Assembly: GCA_014871385.1 (NCBI GenBank) | Contig: CM026426.1 | Location: forward strand, 73,832,303-73,896,302 | Length of the DNA stretch: 64,000 nucleotides | Source: Ceratodon purpureus | Lineage: Eukaryota > Streptophyta > Bryopsida > Pseudoditrichales > Ditrichaceae | Direction of reading: 5' to 3' | Part shown: piece by piece, positions 33,296-46,989 of the stretch | Layout of the letters: every line of letters starts with the position of its first letter | How positions within the stretch are numbered: position 1 is the first letter of the stretch | Notes under the pieces: model-generated | What the model was told of the DNA's origin: nothing | The model's database searches: none | Seen by the model: only the letters and a program-made list of their open reading frames with translations | Made by a program: the position numbers and the translations under genes

Positions 33296-33889
33296 TAGCT
33301 CCTCAAGCCGAGCCATTTGGGCACTCCCACATTGCCTGCAGCTTCCCGAGCACAAGAGTCATGTAGCTTCACTGGCCTCGGTACTCCTATCTCAATCTTC
33401 ATGCTCCCTCTCTTTCTCTCTACACTACAAGCAAATGCGTTTCTAGTGCTAGTATATTTCAAGCTACAAAACACAGTTTACATTCAACTAATGCTTGAAA
33501 GCAATTTTGTGAGCATCTAGGATCTTGAGTTTTGAGAGTGTTAGTGTAAGTGAGATGACTGATTGATTCCAATGAGAATTTGAGGGACAACAGATGGGAC
33601 ACTGGTACATATTGGATCCGAGAATGTGAGCTGTGAAAGAGCGTTTCAAAAAAATCGAGGAGTGGCTAGGAAGATCGAGGCCCTTGATTCATCTCCATTG
33701 TCGGATCTCCTTGATTTATCTCCACCGTCGGTTCTGATGTATATGGTGGGGGTCCGTGATTGAAGTGGGGGCCCGCGAACATTGAGATGGAATCAACTGT
33801 AACTGTTCACTGATTTGGAAATCCATTATTAATCACATGTGATCTAAATGGGATGGAGATGGGTATGCATGGTGTTGAGGGCTGAGCGG
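33296..33889. other. no supported gene
   Basis: No convincing frame or repeat; a (CT)-rich block lies at about 33405-33425. Confidence 0.3.
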
Positions 33890-34043
33890 GCAATTGGGCT
33901 TGGGATAGGGGCTAAGGTGGCAATTGGGCTTGGAATAAGGGGCTAGGATTGCAATTGGGCTTGGAGTAAGGGGCTAGGATTGCAATTGGGCTTGGAGTAA
34001 GCGGCTGGGATAGCAATTTGAAGCTGGGGGTAATGACTTGGGG
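33890..34043 (+). repeat. minisatellite, about 31-bp unit, five copies
   Basis: Units starting GCAATTGGGCTTGG or close variants begin at 33890, 33920, 33951, 33982 and 34013; the copies become more divergent to the right, with traces to about 34130. From 34150 to 34738 the sequence is AT-rich with no supported gene. Confidence 0.75.
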
Positions 34044-34738
34044 TTGGAAGTAAGGGGTTGTGGTTGGCGCTTTGAATATGGGGCTTGATTAGCAATTTGG
34101 AATTTGGGGATGAGGGTAGGAATTGGAGCTTTGGGGGAAAAGAGTTGGTGTTGGTTAATGAACAAGGACATGGTTTTCAAATTAATTTTATTATACTTAT
34201 GGTTATGTAAATTTGTTATTGATGAACATGAATCTTTATTAAAATATATGATGATATTTATTTTTGAATTTAATCAAACATTAGATGGTATGTTATTTAA
34301 AAATTAATCATTTGAAGCTTTATGTTCACTTTAATATTTAAAAATATATAATGTGTAGGTTGTCTAATAATTAAAAAAAAATTATATTAAAATAAATTTG
34401 TAATTTTTTTGCTTTCCTATTATTTCAAGTGCATGAATAAATTAAAGATTTTCAAAGGAGATAGTTTCAATGTATCTAATGTGATTAATTCATAGTATTG
34501 AGGTTAAAGATATTGGAACTATCATTTTTGAAAATCCATTACTTCTTCATGGAATATTCAACTACAACAAATTACATTTAATAAATAATTTGGAAAGTCA
34601 CAATAATCATAGTAGGATGGTAGTAAAAACCACCACCACAAAGACTTTTATTATATAAAATAAAAAATGACAAAGCATTAAGTATATTTTATATCAATCT
34701 TCTATACAAAGTTGCATTGCTTTGTATTTATATGTTCA

Positions 34739-37200
34739 TTAAATATTCAACTCTTTGAAAAACAACTCCACATCTTGCTCACCTTCACAATCATCATTTT
34801 TTAGTGCACCACTATCACTACCTTTTGCAATAACATATTGGCAATTATGACACTCAATGATCGTCCTACTGTCAAAGAATATGTTTAGTCCTTTACATTC
34901 GAGACATTCTTCTTGGCATAACTTTGGCAATTTCACCCTTGTGCGTTTCTTTTGCACTTGTTGTCTTTGTCGTAGTACTTTGATTCCACCACCAGGTCTT
35001 GGCAATTGAATTATTTGTTCTTCTCCGCCATGCAGGTCTTCGTAATTCAATTTTCTTTTCTTCTTCTTGTGGCTTCTTTGTCCAAGTCTTGTATTTGTAA
35101 CATGGGCTTGTATACGGTAATACTTCCATCCTCCCTTGGCAAAAAGATTCAATTAGCCTTTGGTACTAAGCCCATGTTCTCTTGGAATACCGCCAAAAAC
35201 ATTTCTCCCTCCATCTTAATTGCTTGGCGTTGCACCATTGTTAGAGCATCATATTTTTTTCCTTGGACAATTTTGTATTGCAGTCACGTTTGAGATCTTC
35301 ATAACCAATTCCTTTATAAAATCAATTCCATTGTTTGGATTGGATCTTGGTCCTTCACTCCATCCATCACATAATCATTCACTTGGATCTTCACTTTGAT
35401 CTTCACTTGGATCTTCCAACTCATGGATGAAGCCATGAGGTTCATACATACTTGGCAACGAATCAAGTGGATGATGAAATTCGCCATCAACAATTTTTTT
35501 CAATTCCAACGTGTGTTTACACTCGCACCATTCACGAGAAAAAATGAATATGTATCAATTATATACCAACGATTGACTTCAAAATGTGAATTTCATGTGA
35601 AATTTGTCGACTATCTCAAGATTTGATCATTGGCCTTCTTTATATTGGTGGACTAATTTAATGGCTTCTACAACCATGCTATTTGACCTTTATCTCTTTG
35701 TCTAAGTGAATACTTATCTGATACACTCAACCAATGAGCATCATTTTAAAGTTTATCTAGGGTCATTCTTCAAAAGCGTCGGCCATTGTCCTAGTCACCT
35801 ATTATTGCATAGCTGAGTTCGTCAAGCCTTCGACTGACTTTCCCATCTAACAAGGTATATTGACATATTGTCACATTCGTTCGACAAGGTTTGTGGTGTT
35901 TGCATGTCCATCTCTAAACATTCTAGCCTATCTTGACCACATACGTTTCCTAGGACTATTGTTTCATGCCTAGCCCCTTTCGACACATTTTAACACACCA
36001 ATGTGATTGGCGTACTTTGTCTTGAACTTCCCATATGCTTTGTTTATGCTTTGTTGAAGTCGTCCTCGGTAATGGCCTCCAACATACGCACATATTTTTG
36101 TAAGAGTCATTGCGTTGTGCCTCAGACAATTTCAGCAATAAATGTTCCATCCATACCTTCTTTGTATGAAACCAATACAATAATAATTGACATTTTGTTT
36201 CAATCACACATATTTCTTCGTTTTGCCAACACCAAACATCTTCATAGATGCTTTTGTTATAGCAGTCTTTGATGTTCTGTTCTTGTCAATTACTATTGCA
36301 TTGGTCAGATATCATCCATGTTTTGATTCACGGCCTTCATAGCGACCCACAACGCCATGCCCACTTGGCCACTCTCATTGTCATCACTACATAACATGAT
36401 GAAAATGGACATACCCAAACCGCTTGCATTCGGGCATACTCCAACTAACAATGGCATGCCCCATTGATTTATTTTAAATATAGAATCTATCATACATGCC
36501 AAATTAGGTGTTATAGTCTTTGCTCTTTATAGCATTTTTTCCGTTTGCATTACCAATACAAATAGCCGCTTATTGAGATCGAGATTCGAAGAGTGACATT
36601 CTTGGTAGAAACTTACTTTTTTCTTTTCAATCCATTTTGGAATTGTCTCTTTTATCTTAATATAGTCATCTCTACCGCCCTTTTCTAGTGATTGAAGCAT
36701 GTGGGATAGGTTTGACGCCAATAAGAAACAAAATATCTTTTGTTCTTGAAATTGGGCAGCTTAATGCAAGATTTCTTCGCACCTTTTAGAATAAATAAAA
36801 ATAAACTAGATGTTATTCAAATTTCTCAACAGCACAATTATCTATTGCACTTTGATGAATGGGTAAGAAATAACTATCCGTTTTGGACCTCGGCTCATGT
36901 CCGCTATATATCGCATTGACATACACTTCAATATCTTAACCTTCTTCAACCGGATATAAAATCCTCACATAAAAATTTCATCCCACGTATTTTGCAGTAG
37001 AACATTGCTGCACTCTATCACTATTGCCATCATCTTCACATGTTTTACCTTGAAATTTCCGTCCACGGTGGCAAACATAAATGACCATCTCATGTAGATA
37101 AGGTGTCACTCTTAAATATCTATGAATAGCTTTCAAGAGTACAGAATTTTGTGCCATCAAATTATTCACAAATCCTTTCAATTCAGTCAAGAACATTGAA
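34739..37200 (-). pseudogene. MULE-type transposase, heavily decayed
   Basis: Fragments in order on the minus strand: a segment with VTPYLHEMVIYVCHRGRKF (37200-36980); LYPVEEG and the part after it (about 36960-36830); 36721-36305 with a stop TAA at 36527-36529, containing FKINQWGMPLLVGVCPNASG and MSIFIMLCSDD; then WFHTKKVWMEHLLLKLSE at about 36170. The GMPLL...ML block followed by WFHTKKxW is the layout of the MULE/FAR1 DDE catalytic domain. A C-terminal piece (35152-34739) with CLECKGLNIFF and CHNCQYVIA suggests a cysteine-rich tail. Many further stops and shifts make it inactive. It probably belongs to the same broad family as the SWIM-domain exon at 55.8 kb. Confidence 0.6.
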
Positions 37201-37375
37201 TATCATTTGAGGTATCGTGGATAATGACGTACCCTCTTTTATTCGCGTTATTCTCCAAGGTAACACTTATCACCTTTTCAATGAATGGCTTTGGAATGCC
37301 ATTCATCTGAGCACCCATCAATCAACCTACTTTTTCAATTTTCAAAGTAGTATCGTTATACGCTAGATGATTTCC

Positions 37376-37378
<3 letters not shown>

Positions 37379-37411
<33 letters not shown>
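37379..37411 (+). repeat. poly(C) tract of 33 bases
   Basis: An uninterrupted C-run between AT-rich flanks. It is near the 5' end of the MULE remnant and could be prone to length error in sequencing. Confidence 0.8.
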
Positions 37412-37413
<2 letters not shown>

Positions 37414-38925
37414 GCGGTGCGCAACTTCAACGATTGACGGCCATTCGTCAATGTATAGAATATTGAAATGAGGAAACTTTTTATTAAACAATTGCTCTTT
37501 ACCATTTGCAATTACTCAAACCCCAAAATTTCTTCCAAACAATGCCTATTTTTTAAGATTTCTTTATTCCAAGCTTCCACTAGGCTATCCTTTCGACGAA
37601 CAAAATTTGGATGTAAGGTATTAATAGTGTTTGCTGAAGGGATAATTGTTCATTTCGTCCATTCAACAAAGTAAATTGCCAATTCCCTTTTAAAGGAATA
37701 GCATGTCAATTGGAGAAATTAAAAAGGATCCACGTTTAGTTCTAGAACCCTAGCCATTTTCTCCTCATATTTTTATCTTCATCATTCTCCAAAAGCTCCG
37801 GAAATTCAAATAAACTTTCATGATCTGATTAAAAATCATCGAGATTGAGAACCTCAAAAATGTCATCCTCTTCCGCCTTTGTCTTAACACCTTACCTACC
37901 AATTCAATTCCATTATTACAACCTAGTTGATCTTTCCTTTATTTACACAACCAATACACAAAAATGTTGGTTTAAAATAATGTTACAATTAACTAATGTC
38001 AATAATCCCCTTTTCCTGTGATCCACAATTTCGTTTTTTGACATTTCGTTTTGCATGGATTGTGGGTCCCCAACAATTGCCCTTGGATGCTTGAGAATGC
38101 CTTGGGGCGATTGATGGCCCTTGCTGGCCGAGCCTGACCTCAATTTTGATGCTGGCTGGTCCCGAGGAGTTACAAGGCGAAGCCTAAACGGCTGTCTAAG
38201 TTAAGGTAACTATTTCTGGAAAAGCTAATTAGGTGTTTCTTTTATCAACACCCCCTCTCAACCCGATTCGGGGTGGAAGAACTTTTCTTTTCTGATTTTT
38301 CTAATGGCGAGGTACTAACATGATGGGATCCTTGTCGGGGCGTCGAATGTATGTGGTCGGACTACCTCGCATTGATAGTTTGGTTGGTAATGAGTTTGCT
38401 CTACTGTGTGTGTAGAGGTCTCTTTGTGCAAGTTAATGCTACATTCTTTGGCCGGCTTAGACGTCTAATGGTGCGAGGAGAAGAGCTAGAGCATGAGGAT
38501 ATCGTTGAGATGAGCGACGTCGAGACAACTTTGAAGTAGGTTCGACTTCATCTTTGTGCCAAACATCTAGGTGACCTTGTATGTGCCTTGAATTTTGTGA
38601 AGAGAGCTAATCAATGTCTATAGTCTTGTTGGCAGATATTTTGCTGAAGAAAAAATTTGATGGCTCTACAGTTTTTTTCAATCGACGTTGGAGCTTTTGT
38701 TAGCGAGAGGAATATTGAAGGCTCTTGTAAATACTATGTCGTTAGGAGAGATAGAATTACTATAGTCTTTACAAGTTGGGAGAGTTGCAGATTTTAGGTT
38801 GGTAGGTACAGAGGAGCAAAGTTTGATTGCTCGGGATGCTGAAGGTAGCCCGGGACTATTTGGTAGGTTAGGAATTTTAGGGTTTTATGTTCACAAATGA
38901 TAGGCTATAAAGGTTTAGATTGTTC
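37412..38925. other. no supported gene; possible copia 3' flank or LTR
   Basis: Scattered frames without motifs. It lies downstream, in minus orientation, of the copia pol end at 38930-39300, so part of it (around 38220-38900) may be that element's 3' LTR, but I could not define the ends. Confidence 0.3.
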
Positions 38926-38929
38926 TAGT

Positions 38930-39300
38930 GTTGTTTGAATTTGATCTTGCTTAGGGGTTCTGTCAAGATATCAGCCGTTTGAAGTGCATTACTAGAATTT
39001 AAGATCAATTTCCTCCTCTATGACTCTATTTTGGATGAGATGGTGGTGGATCTTGATGTGCTTGCTACATTTGTAAAGTTAAGGGTTTTTTGGCTAGTTT
39101 TAGTGCCATTGATTGTTGTTGTGAATGGTAAGTCTAGATGTAGGTCTTCCCTACTAGCAGTCTTTTTATGATGAATGGAGATATGTTGGTGGGAGAGTAT
39201 GTCGAGTTCTTGGAGCAGTCGCGAGATCCATATTGCCTCTTGAACCCCATCACTAAGCGCTTTGTACCTCCGACTCAGTGGAAGAACGAGATATCATAAG
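38930..39300 (-). pseudogene. Ty1/copia pol C-terminus (RNase H region), decayed
   Basis: Minus-strand pieces in adjacent frames read KALSDGVQEAIWISRLLQEL, then HIKIHHHLIQNRVIEEEIDL, then ALQTADILTEPLSKIKF. These are the classic end-of-pol landmarks of Ty1/copia: the E-A-E/Y-x-AL...EAIWI RNase H block, KHI-IHHH-I, and ADILTKPL. Frameshifts and stops separate them and nothing upstream (reverse transcriptase) is recognisable to the right, so it is a 5'-truncated fragment. Confidence 0.65.
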
Positions 39301-39548
39301 TAGATGTTTGCTCTGCCAACTTGAAGGTGAGTCGAAAATGCGAAACATGTACGCCCCTTTGCTTTTGCAAGTTTTCGAACAAGTCCCGCGTTTGCGTCTA
39401 TATAACATGAGAGTGTGAGAGGTTTGTGGTACTCATAGAGGAGCCCATGGTCAGAGGTGGATTCGAGGTACCAAAGAATTTGTAGGATGAAATTTAGATG
39501 TTGAGGTTTTTACTTAAATGAAGCTATACGATTGACATCGTAGGAAAT

Positions 39549-42500
39549 CACTATAAGAAAACCCTATTTTATATCATGTTTTAGGAGATGTCTTCAAAAA
39601 CGCAAAGACATCCACGGTAATGTCTTGCAATTGTGAAGAAATCTCAGATAAGGTGGATGTCTAAATAGACATGCGGGAAGACATACAGACATTTCTCTGT
39701 CTATAATGTATAGAGGTAATTTTAGGAGGGTAAAATGTGAGCTAAGTGGGAGCCACGTTAAAGACACATCAATGAACAATGATGTGGCGGCGCCAAAATC
39801 TGACGTGGCACTTAGAAAAATTTGATGTGGCATTACGTGGCATATAGGAAAATCCGACACAGACCCGGAAAAACGACGTCGCATGCCACGTTAGCATTGT
39901 TTTAGGGGTTCTTATGCTCAAAATATGTTCTTGATAGACATCACAGAAAAAATCCTAGATGTTCAGGCAGACATCCACAATGTCTTTAGAGATGTCTGAA
40001 GTGATGTCTTTTAAACTGAAGCAGCGTTGCCGAGACCTTACTTGAGATATAGTACTGCATCAGTGATGTAATGGAGGATGTCTTAGAAGATGTCTTAAAG
40101 GATGTTTGGAAGGATGTTCGAGAGGATGTTTAAGATGATGTTTGCTACGTCGTTTGAAAAGATGTGTGCAACGATATAGGAGATGATGTTTGGTATGGCA
40201 TTTGACAAGAGGTTCAAGAGGACGTGATTGTACAAAAGTCTTAGAAAAAATCTTGTGACGACTTGTATAGGATGTCTTATAAGACATGCAATACAATACG
40301 TAGATGTTGTCAAATAAAAGGGTTTTGCTTTGGAAAACCATAGGGATTGTGGCTGCAGCTCAAAACGACTCAAGGAATAAGGATTCTTGCTTGATGTCCC
40401 CTTGAAATCTTGAATCTTCAACAAGTCTTTAGTCAGCTTGACGTTGGCCTATCTTTTTATAGCTCTAGGAGGGAATAAGAAACCACATGATACGAAATGG
40501 GTAGGACAAACGGCAGACCACGTGCTAAGTCTTTAGTGAATATAGATCCTAAATTTTCAAATTCATAGTCTAGTGGTCATAAACCCAAACTCACTTCTAG
40601 GACAAAATAAGATTCAACTATATGGGCCATTAAACCCACTTTATTGCCTACGATAATAAATGAGGTGAGGCCATGTTTGTAATGTCAGGCAAAATCGGCA
40701 ACAAGGTTTACAATGCAAAAATTGACAACACAATATAAGGTGAAGCCAGAAATATAGTGTCTAGGCCACTAGCAACAAAGTTCACAATGCAAAATTAACA
40801 ACAAGCCTCTAAATCAGGTTAGAAATGATAAATTCACATGCCCACAACATAGGATAAGTCCTCGCGATGTGAATCTTCACTTGACTTTTCAAGTCTTCAG
40901 ATCTTCAATCTTCACTTCGGACCTCCTTTGAACCAGCATTATTAAAAAAGTCACCAAAAACGTACTAGAGCGCTACTTTAGATAAAGGATAGCTTTTCTA
41001 AAAGGTTAGACAGTGTGCTACAATTTTTCAAGTTTTCATTTGAATAAAAATTATTGTCCATAAAATATGTGCTCTCAAAGATTCCTATCAAAATCTTGAG
41101 CGTTAGTGAACAATACTTCACTTTTCTGTTTTTAACTAAAAATATTCAGATGCTATTTATAAGCGTGATAGCTCATGCAAGGCTAACAACAAGTTCTACA
41201 CTCCCTTTGAATTTCACTTTGCTCCAACAGGAATTGCGACTTTTGGAGAGGTACAAAATCTTTGTTCTTGACTTTGAGTAGCGGCAGACTACACCTAACT
41301 CAAATGTATACAAATCACTTATTAGAAATTTAAATCAAGCGAAATTAATGCCACAAAAAGCATAACATCATCATGAAATTTTATACAAATGTTTTTGTTT
41401 AAGTAATCTTCATACAATACACAAAGTCCGATAGAAGCTCCGGCTCTCTTTATTCTAGCGCACAACCCAAAAACTAAACAACTACAAGGAGAGAGAAGGA
41501 TTCCCTTCCATATCCTTCTAAATCCGCCACCTGAGCCTATGCTTCGCCTATGAGGGAATCTATTAAGCCATAGGTCCCCTAGAATTTCACCTTATCATCA
41601 ATCTCAGTTATCTTTGGGTCCACAAACCCCAAAGTCAATTAAAAAGAAGTAAAACTAGCAACTAACTTTCATCTAACTCCAAATATAACCAATTGGTGGT
41701 AATAAAATTCAATACTAAAGCTAAAAATAAGCCAACCTAGCACCATAATTCCAATAAGATTAAACATCCACTTTAAACACTTAGAAACTCCATAATATGC
41801 AAAACAACCGTAGCAATGAAGGTTGCTCTCCGTTCCCTGGTCAAGAGATTGAATTGTCCTTGAAGCAAAAAGTGATGGCCAACTTCACTAAAAATTTGGA
41901 TTACCCTTTGTTCTTAATTGTTGTTATCAAAACACTATTCAAACACTATTTGATGGCTCCCAGAAATTATAGGCTCAGATTCCAAGACAATAATCAAAGC
42001 CATGTTTTCCAATTGCAAGACTAAAAGAACAGATTGCCAGATATCTCGCTCTGTTTGTGGATTCATTCAACGCTTAGAAGGTCCCTCCTCATCTCACAAA
42101 CAACGTCTTAAGGTAGATAGTTGATTTAGATCAACTGGTAATTGTGATAATAGCAACTGCCAATTGTCAAGATCTTGTGAATCCATCACTACAAACACAA
42201 AAATTGAAACCCGAATTAACTTAAAGTGAAGTAAGGGAAGCAAAGCTACTTGGATATCTTTATTTTGAACCTAATAGCTTCTTTTAGAAGCTTGCTTCTA
42301 CATTTAACACTCCAATAAAACCACAATGGCCATCTTTATAATAAAAACAAAGACTAACATCCAAAGGCATTGTTTTATTTTTCAAAAGATAACCAAGGTA
42401 AAAGAGAATAGACCTAGGAGCACTATTCCGTCAGTCAAATACCAAGCAGTTAACTAGTAGTGGTATAAAGTCACTAAGGGACTAATGACTGTCGCCAAGT

Positions 42501-43506
42501 TGTAGACTTGGTTGGTTGTCACAATTTCTACCTAGTTACCAGCTGGTTCCTGATTCAAATCCCGTCAGATCCGTTTATTCTGTTAGAGTAGCTGCAACTT
42601 GGAACTACTAGAAAAAGTAGAAAATAAGCAGCCAACCAATTTGCCTATACCTCTGAGTTGAGTAACATGATGCAGTCAATCCAAAATCGTGGATCTCTCT
42701 AAGATCCATACTAGTTTCTATCTCAATCTTCTTCTTGTATTAGGACTTCAAGGTTGATATTTTGATATTTTTACAGGGTATATCTAATTACACACGGCAA
42801 TGTCTCCTCAAGTATGCTCTAGTGATCATTCAGACCACCACTATGACGTTGCAAGTCACCAAGAGAATTTCTTCCTTTCCGGTTCTAGACGTCTTTCAAG
42901 AAATTTTATATAACATTCAAGGATATATACAAACGTTCCAATATGCATGTTCAAAATGTCTACAATATTGATGGCTACTCGTCAAGGATAAATATTTGCA
43001 TAGCACACACAAAACACGAGGTCACATCACAAATTAGTTGTCATAATAATATTGTTCGTGACCTAAAAAAAGCACTGCTTTAAAAAAACACTTCTATTTA
43101 TATCTGCAATGTACAACGCACCTACAACATTAAATTGCTCCTGTGTCATCACTGGCTGTCTCCATTTCCATGTGGTCATGCGCATGTCCAACAATGCACA
43201 TGTTCAACAAGCCAACAACGCATGCCGTTAAATAAGGAATTAACATGAGAAGAAAATTGCTATAATCCCCTTAGCGGGACGACCTATATTTGCATGGTTT
43301 ACTTTCAAACGTCCATAAACTATTGGTCTTAATCATACTACTATGTAAATATTCAACATGCCCTATAGTTGTTATATGTAGCAAGACATCTCTTGGGATG
43401 TCCTAATAGACATCTCACACGCTCATCGAAACGTTGACGGCTTTGACGAGACGTCTTCAAAATTAACTTCTACATTTCCTATGTTTTTTCATACGTCCTT
43501 GTAGTG
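39549..43506. mobile_element. CACTA-like DNA transposon, non-autonomous, about 3.96 kb
   Basis: The left end is CACTATAAGAAAAC, close to the plant En/Spm end CACTACAAGAAAA; the right end, reversed, is CACTACAAGGACG. Both subterminal regions are rich in AAGACATC/GATGTCTT words, including a 12-bp array near the left end, as is typical of CACTA subterminal repeats. The interior is AT-rich and contains no transposase that I can recognise. The 3-bp flanks (AAT and GCT) do not match, so a target-site duplication is not supported; the pairing of these two ends is an inference. Confidence 0.45.
40076..40147 (+). repeat. 12-bp tandem array, six units
   Basis: Units like GGATGTCTTAGA, AGATGTCTTAAA and GGATGTTTGGAA repeat with a strict 12-bp period. 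It is the densest part of the GATGTCTT words in the CACTA-like left end. Confidence 0.7.
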
Positions 43507-45490
43507 GCTCACTTGAGTCTCATTTGGGCTAGCATTATATTGTGCAATCACTCACCTACTTGCACGCCTCTTTTGTCATTTCTTCTTTGTTTCCTCTAAT
43601 CTTTAAACTCTACACACTCAAGCTCTAACTTCTAACATCTAAATTCTACACTATAAGACATTAACCTCTACACTCTAAACTATAACACTAAATTCAAATT
43701 CTAAAGCTTTAACATCTAAATAACACACTCTAAAACTCTAAAACTCTAGCCTTTACACTCTAGCGCTCTAAAGCCTTTACACTAAGATGTCCAATGCTCT
43801 AAAGGGCATAAGCAAGCTACACTAATACAAAAATGTAGTCACAAATCGCATTTTCAGAGGAATGTTGCATTCAAGTACTTGTAGACTTCAATGTAGCATC
43901 TCTTTGATGGAATTTAATAGAATAATTTGGTTGTAGATATAGATGAGCAATAATTTTTTGAGTTTCTATTAATAAACTTCTCATGGTTTGACCGTAGTGA
44001 GTAATTTTTATACCAATGGTTATCTGTCACAGAGTATATTTTTATAAAAATATACTTCATTTTGTAGGTTTTAGGTTATAATTTTTTATGACTTCTTCGT
44101 GAGAAGTGTAGTATATATTTATGAAGCATATTGTGTGAAAAAATTCTTACAATCGCAATCCATTCAACAATCAATAAAGATAGTGAGGTTATTTTAGTAG
44201 GTGCTTCAAACATAAAGGGAAGAAAACTTTTTAATGAATTTTAACTTATGCCTGTACAAGACACACATAATAGTACGTGGGCTTCCTACATTTCATGCAA
44301 CAAAAGCTTTTTCCTTCAAGATATCATAACTTTTCTAAAAAAATGTACTCAAAATATATTCAAAATATACTTTTCTTTTTGCCCAAAGTGTAGTAACCCT
44401 AGCCTACTTTTACCCTAAAACTCTAACCCGTAAACTCAGTCTATAGTCTTAAACTTTAACCTCTACAATCTAAACACTAACTACTTGGAGAAATGAAAGC
44501 CAAAGTGAGCTATGTGCAGCCTCAAATTCTACTTAAAAGTCTCATGACCTTACTATGGCTGCAGCATCTAATCCTAGCCGCCTCTGTTTATCAAGTGAAC
44601 TTGACAAAATTCATTGTAGTTGATAAATATGAATGTTATCTTAGACATCTTCATGGACGTCATCTTAGACATCTATATTAATAATTGGATGATGTGATTG
44701 ATGTCTTTTCAAACCTTCCAACGGTGGCCATGCTTTGCAGATAGGCTTAAGGCACTAGTGCTGCAAGAAAAAGAGGCCAATGAACGTTTGGATGAGGATG
44801 TGGTCCCGTATCCATGTCCGCCGAAACGGTTTGCAACCTCACATCGTTAAATGAGGGCATTTGGGATGCATATGCGAGTTCGGACTTCCAAGGGGGTCTA
44901 GTAACTTGAGACTCCTATGTATCGGCAACCTTCACACAACAATTACGTTGAGGGATTTCAAAAGGGAGGCCCATTTACCATACTGCAGAGCATGTGGGGT
45001 GTATCCAAGAATTACGAGAGTTGGATTACGGTAATCACTACACCACGGTGTTGCTCTGTGAATGGATAAGACCCTTGCGGGATGTGTGAGTGCCTAACAT
45101 TGAGCGCAACAAGTACTGATTCAGCGTGGCAAACTTCAACCACATGGACGGCAGAGTGCATCCAAATTCGTTTGCGTTCCTCTTGCATTGTCAACAAGTT
45201 CGCTTCTCAAATGATCCCTGCAGACGCCTAATGAAGATCGTGTGCTGAGTGGACATCCAAGGTTGGTGTATAGCAATACAACATCGGCCACCAATGGCAA
45301 GGAATATTGCAAACGATGAAGACGCAGACTTTCAAGGCTTACAACCGTAGATTCAAGAAACGAAGGCAATTCAACAAGGTTTCCAAAATAGACGTCTTGG
45401 AGGGCGCATCGTCCAAAATCCAAACGTCCTGACGACCCCGACGCAGACGTTATGTCCCCGAGTCCCCTAATTTACATCCTAGAAAAAAAA
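43507..45490. other. AT-rich region with CTCTAAA low-complexity and a decayed coding trace
   Basis: Degenerate CTCTAAAC/CTCTACAC words fill about 43600-43790 and recur at 44395-44480. Between about 44720 and 45440 the plus strand gives interrupted coding-like text in several frames (for example LQEKEANERLDEDVVPYP at about 44765-44820), but I cannot name the family. Confidence 0.35.
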
Positions 45491-46150
45491 AATTAATGTG
45501 ACCGCAGATAAAATTCCTAAGCCGTCGGATCAGTGAGGCCTCTGATGCGGCCCCATTGCGGACATCACATCTTGCGGTCGGCCAATGTTGACGACCACTA
45601 CGTCGGCCTGACCGCAGCCAAATTGATCAAATGGACATAGTCAGCCGCAAGGTTGCCGCGGGCGACGTCGGCCGTTTGATTTCGTGATCAGCGGCTGCGA
45701 ATGACCACAGCATTGGCTTGAGGGCAGCCGACCAGATCCAACGACCATTGTACGGCCGTGGGCGGCCATCATTGGCCGTTGGATTGGCTCGGCCGCCGTG
45801 GGCCGTCCGATCACGCGGTCATCAAAGCGGACAGCCTCTCGTCCTCAATTTTGCCATTAAAGGCTCTCTAGTTGAGGGGGAGCGCGAACTCTGCCCAAGA
45901 GCCCTTCTGCCCGCCTTTGTCGCCTTCGCTCGCTCGATGCCAATGCTCCCTGGCCCGCAACCCTTTCCTGGTCGGGCTTCCTTCTCAAAGATTAGGCAAC
46001 GAGGGCAGGTAGAGAGGCTTCCGGGCAGAGTCCGTGCTCTTCGTCAACTAGGTAGCCCTTAGTGGGAAGGCCCGCCAGTCGCTCCGCCGTCACGTCTAAC
46101 GGCCCGTCAATGCGTTGGCCGCCTAGGCCGTCCGCTCCGTCGACCACCAC
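45490..46150. other. GC-rich island with GGCCGT repeats
   Basis: An abrupt GC-rich block in AT-rich surroundings. Words such as GGCCGTGGGCGGCC and GGCCGTTGGATTGG repeat, and a TTGCCATTAAAGGCTCTC segment looks like a weak TATA/start region. It may be an LTR of an unplaced element; I would not call the 114-codon frame inside it a gene. Confidence 0.35.
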
Positions 46151-46596
46151 CTTTGAAAAAACGCCTTGAAACTTAAAATGTCCATAACTTCTTCAAAATG
46201 TGTCCAAATTGGACTTGTGAGGTGTTTTTTGGCACTTACGTTTCCTTTAAATGCAAAGCATAATCCCATTATGTCAATTCAAACATGTCTTGAAGAAGAT
46301 ACAGGGCGCTAAAGTTTCCATTTCTTTTTTTTGAAGAACTAAGGCTATTGGCCGTCCGCTATCCGCTTTTCCAACGGCCAAGGGGGACGGTCGCTTGTTG
46401 TCCTTCTACTGTCTGTTCTCTCTTCTCTCACCAACTTTTACTCCTCCCTAACTCTCTTCCGTTCCTAACTCCCTCCATCCTAGGCAAAACCAAAGAACTC
46501 CTACACCTTCTATTTTTGGTCATGTAGTGTTCCACGTGCAGTCCAAATCAGGAAGTTTCTGACACATGCATTAGTTGGCCAAAAAATTCCAAAAGA

Positions 46597-46989
46597 TTCT
46601 TTGGAGAGTTGGATCTTATCTATCTTGACGGGGATATAATAGGCATACTTTTAAATCATTCTACTTAATAGTTCTTGGTTGAAGTTTTTTACTTGAAGTT
46701 CAAAGATGGTGGTGGAAAATTTAGTTGTAAGAGAGAATCAATGGAATACATATAGAATATGAATCAAAGATGGAACATTGGAATTAAATAAAGGATAAAA
46801 TTGGAATTTAAAAATGAATTTAAATAAAAAGATAAGGAGGTAAGTTGTAGAGGAGGCAATACTCAAAAATTAGAATTCAAATCAAATTAGATGGGGGTTG
46901 AAATTGTGTGAGAGAGGTTGGAGGAAACATTAATTAGAATTAGGGGATGTAAATTTGAATTAGAAATCAGAGATGGTAGACAAGAATTC
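46597..46989 (+). repeat. left arm of a large inverted repeat
   Basis: From TTGGAGAGTTGGATC to AGACAAGAATT this arm aligns, reversed, with about 52996-53445. By eye the similarity is high over about 400 bases with small gaps, for example GAATCAAAGATGGAACATTG in both. Confidence 0.65.

Noticed and set aside
43600..44480. Telomere array made of CTCTAAA/CCCTAAA words
   Set aside because: The words are degenerate, irregular and mostly CTCTAAA or CTCTACA; this is low-complexity sequence and not a telomeric tract.
45718..46062. 114-codon frame in the GC-rich island
   Set aside because: No domain, codons dictated by GC-rich repeats, and the island looks like an LTR or other non-coding repeat.
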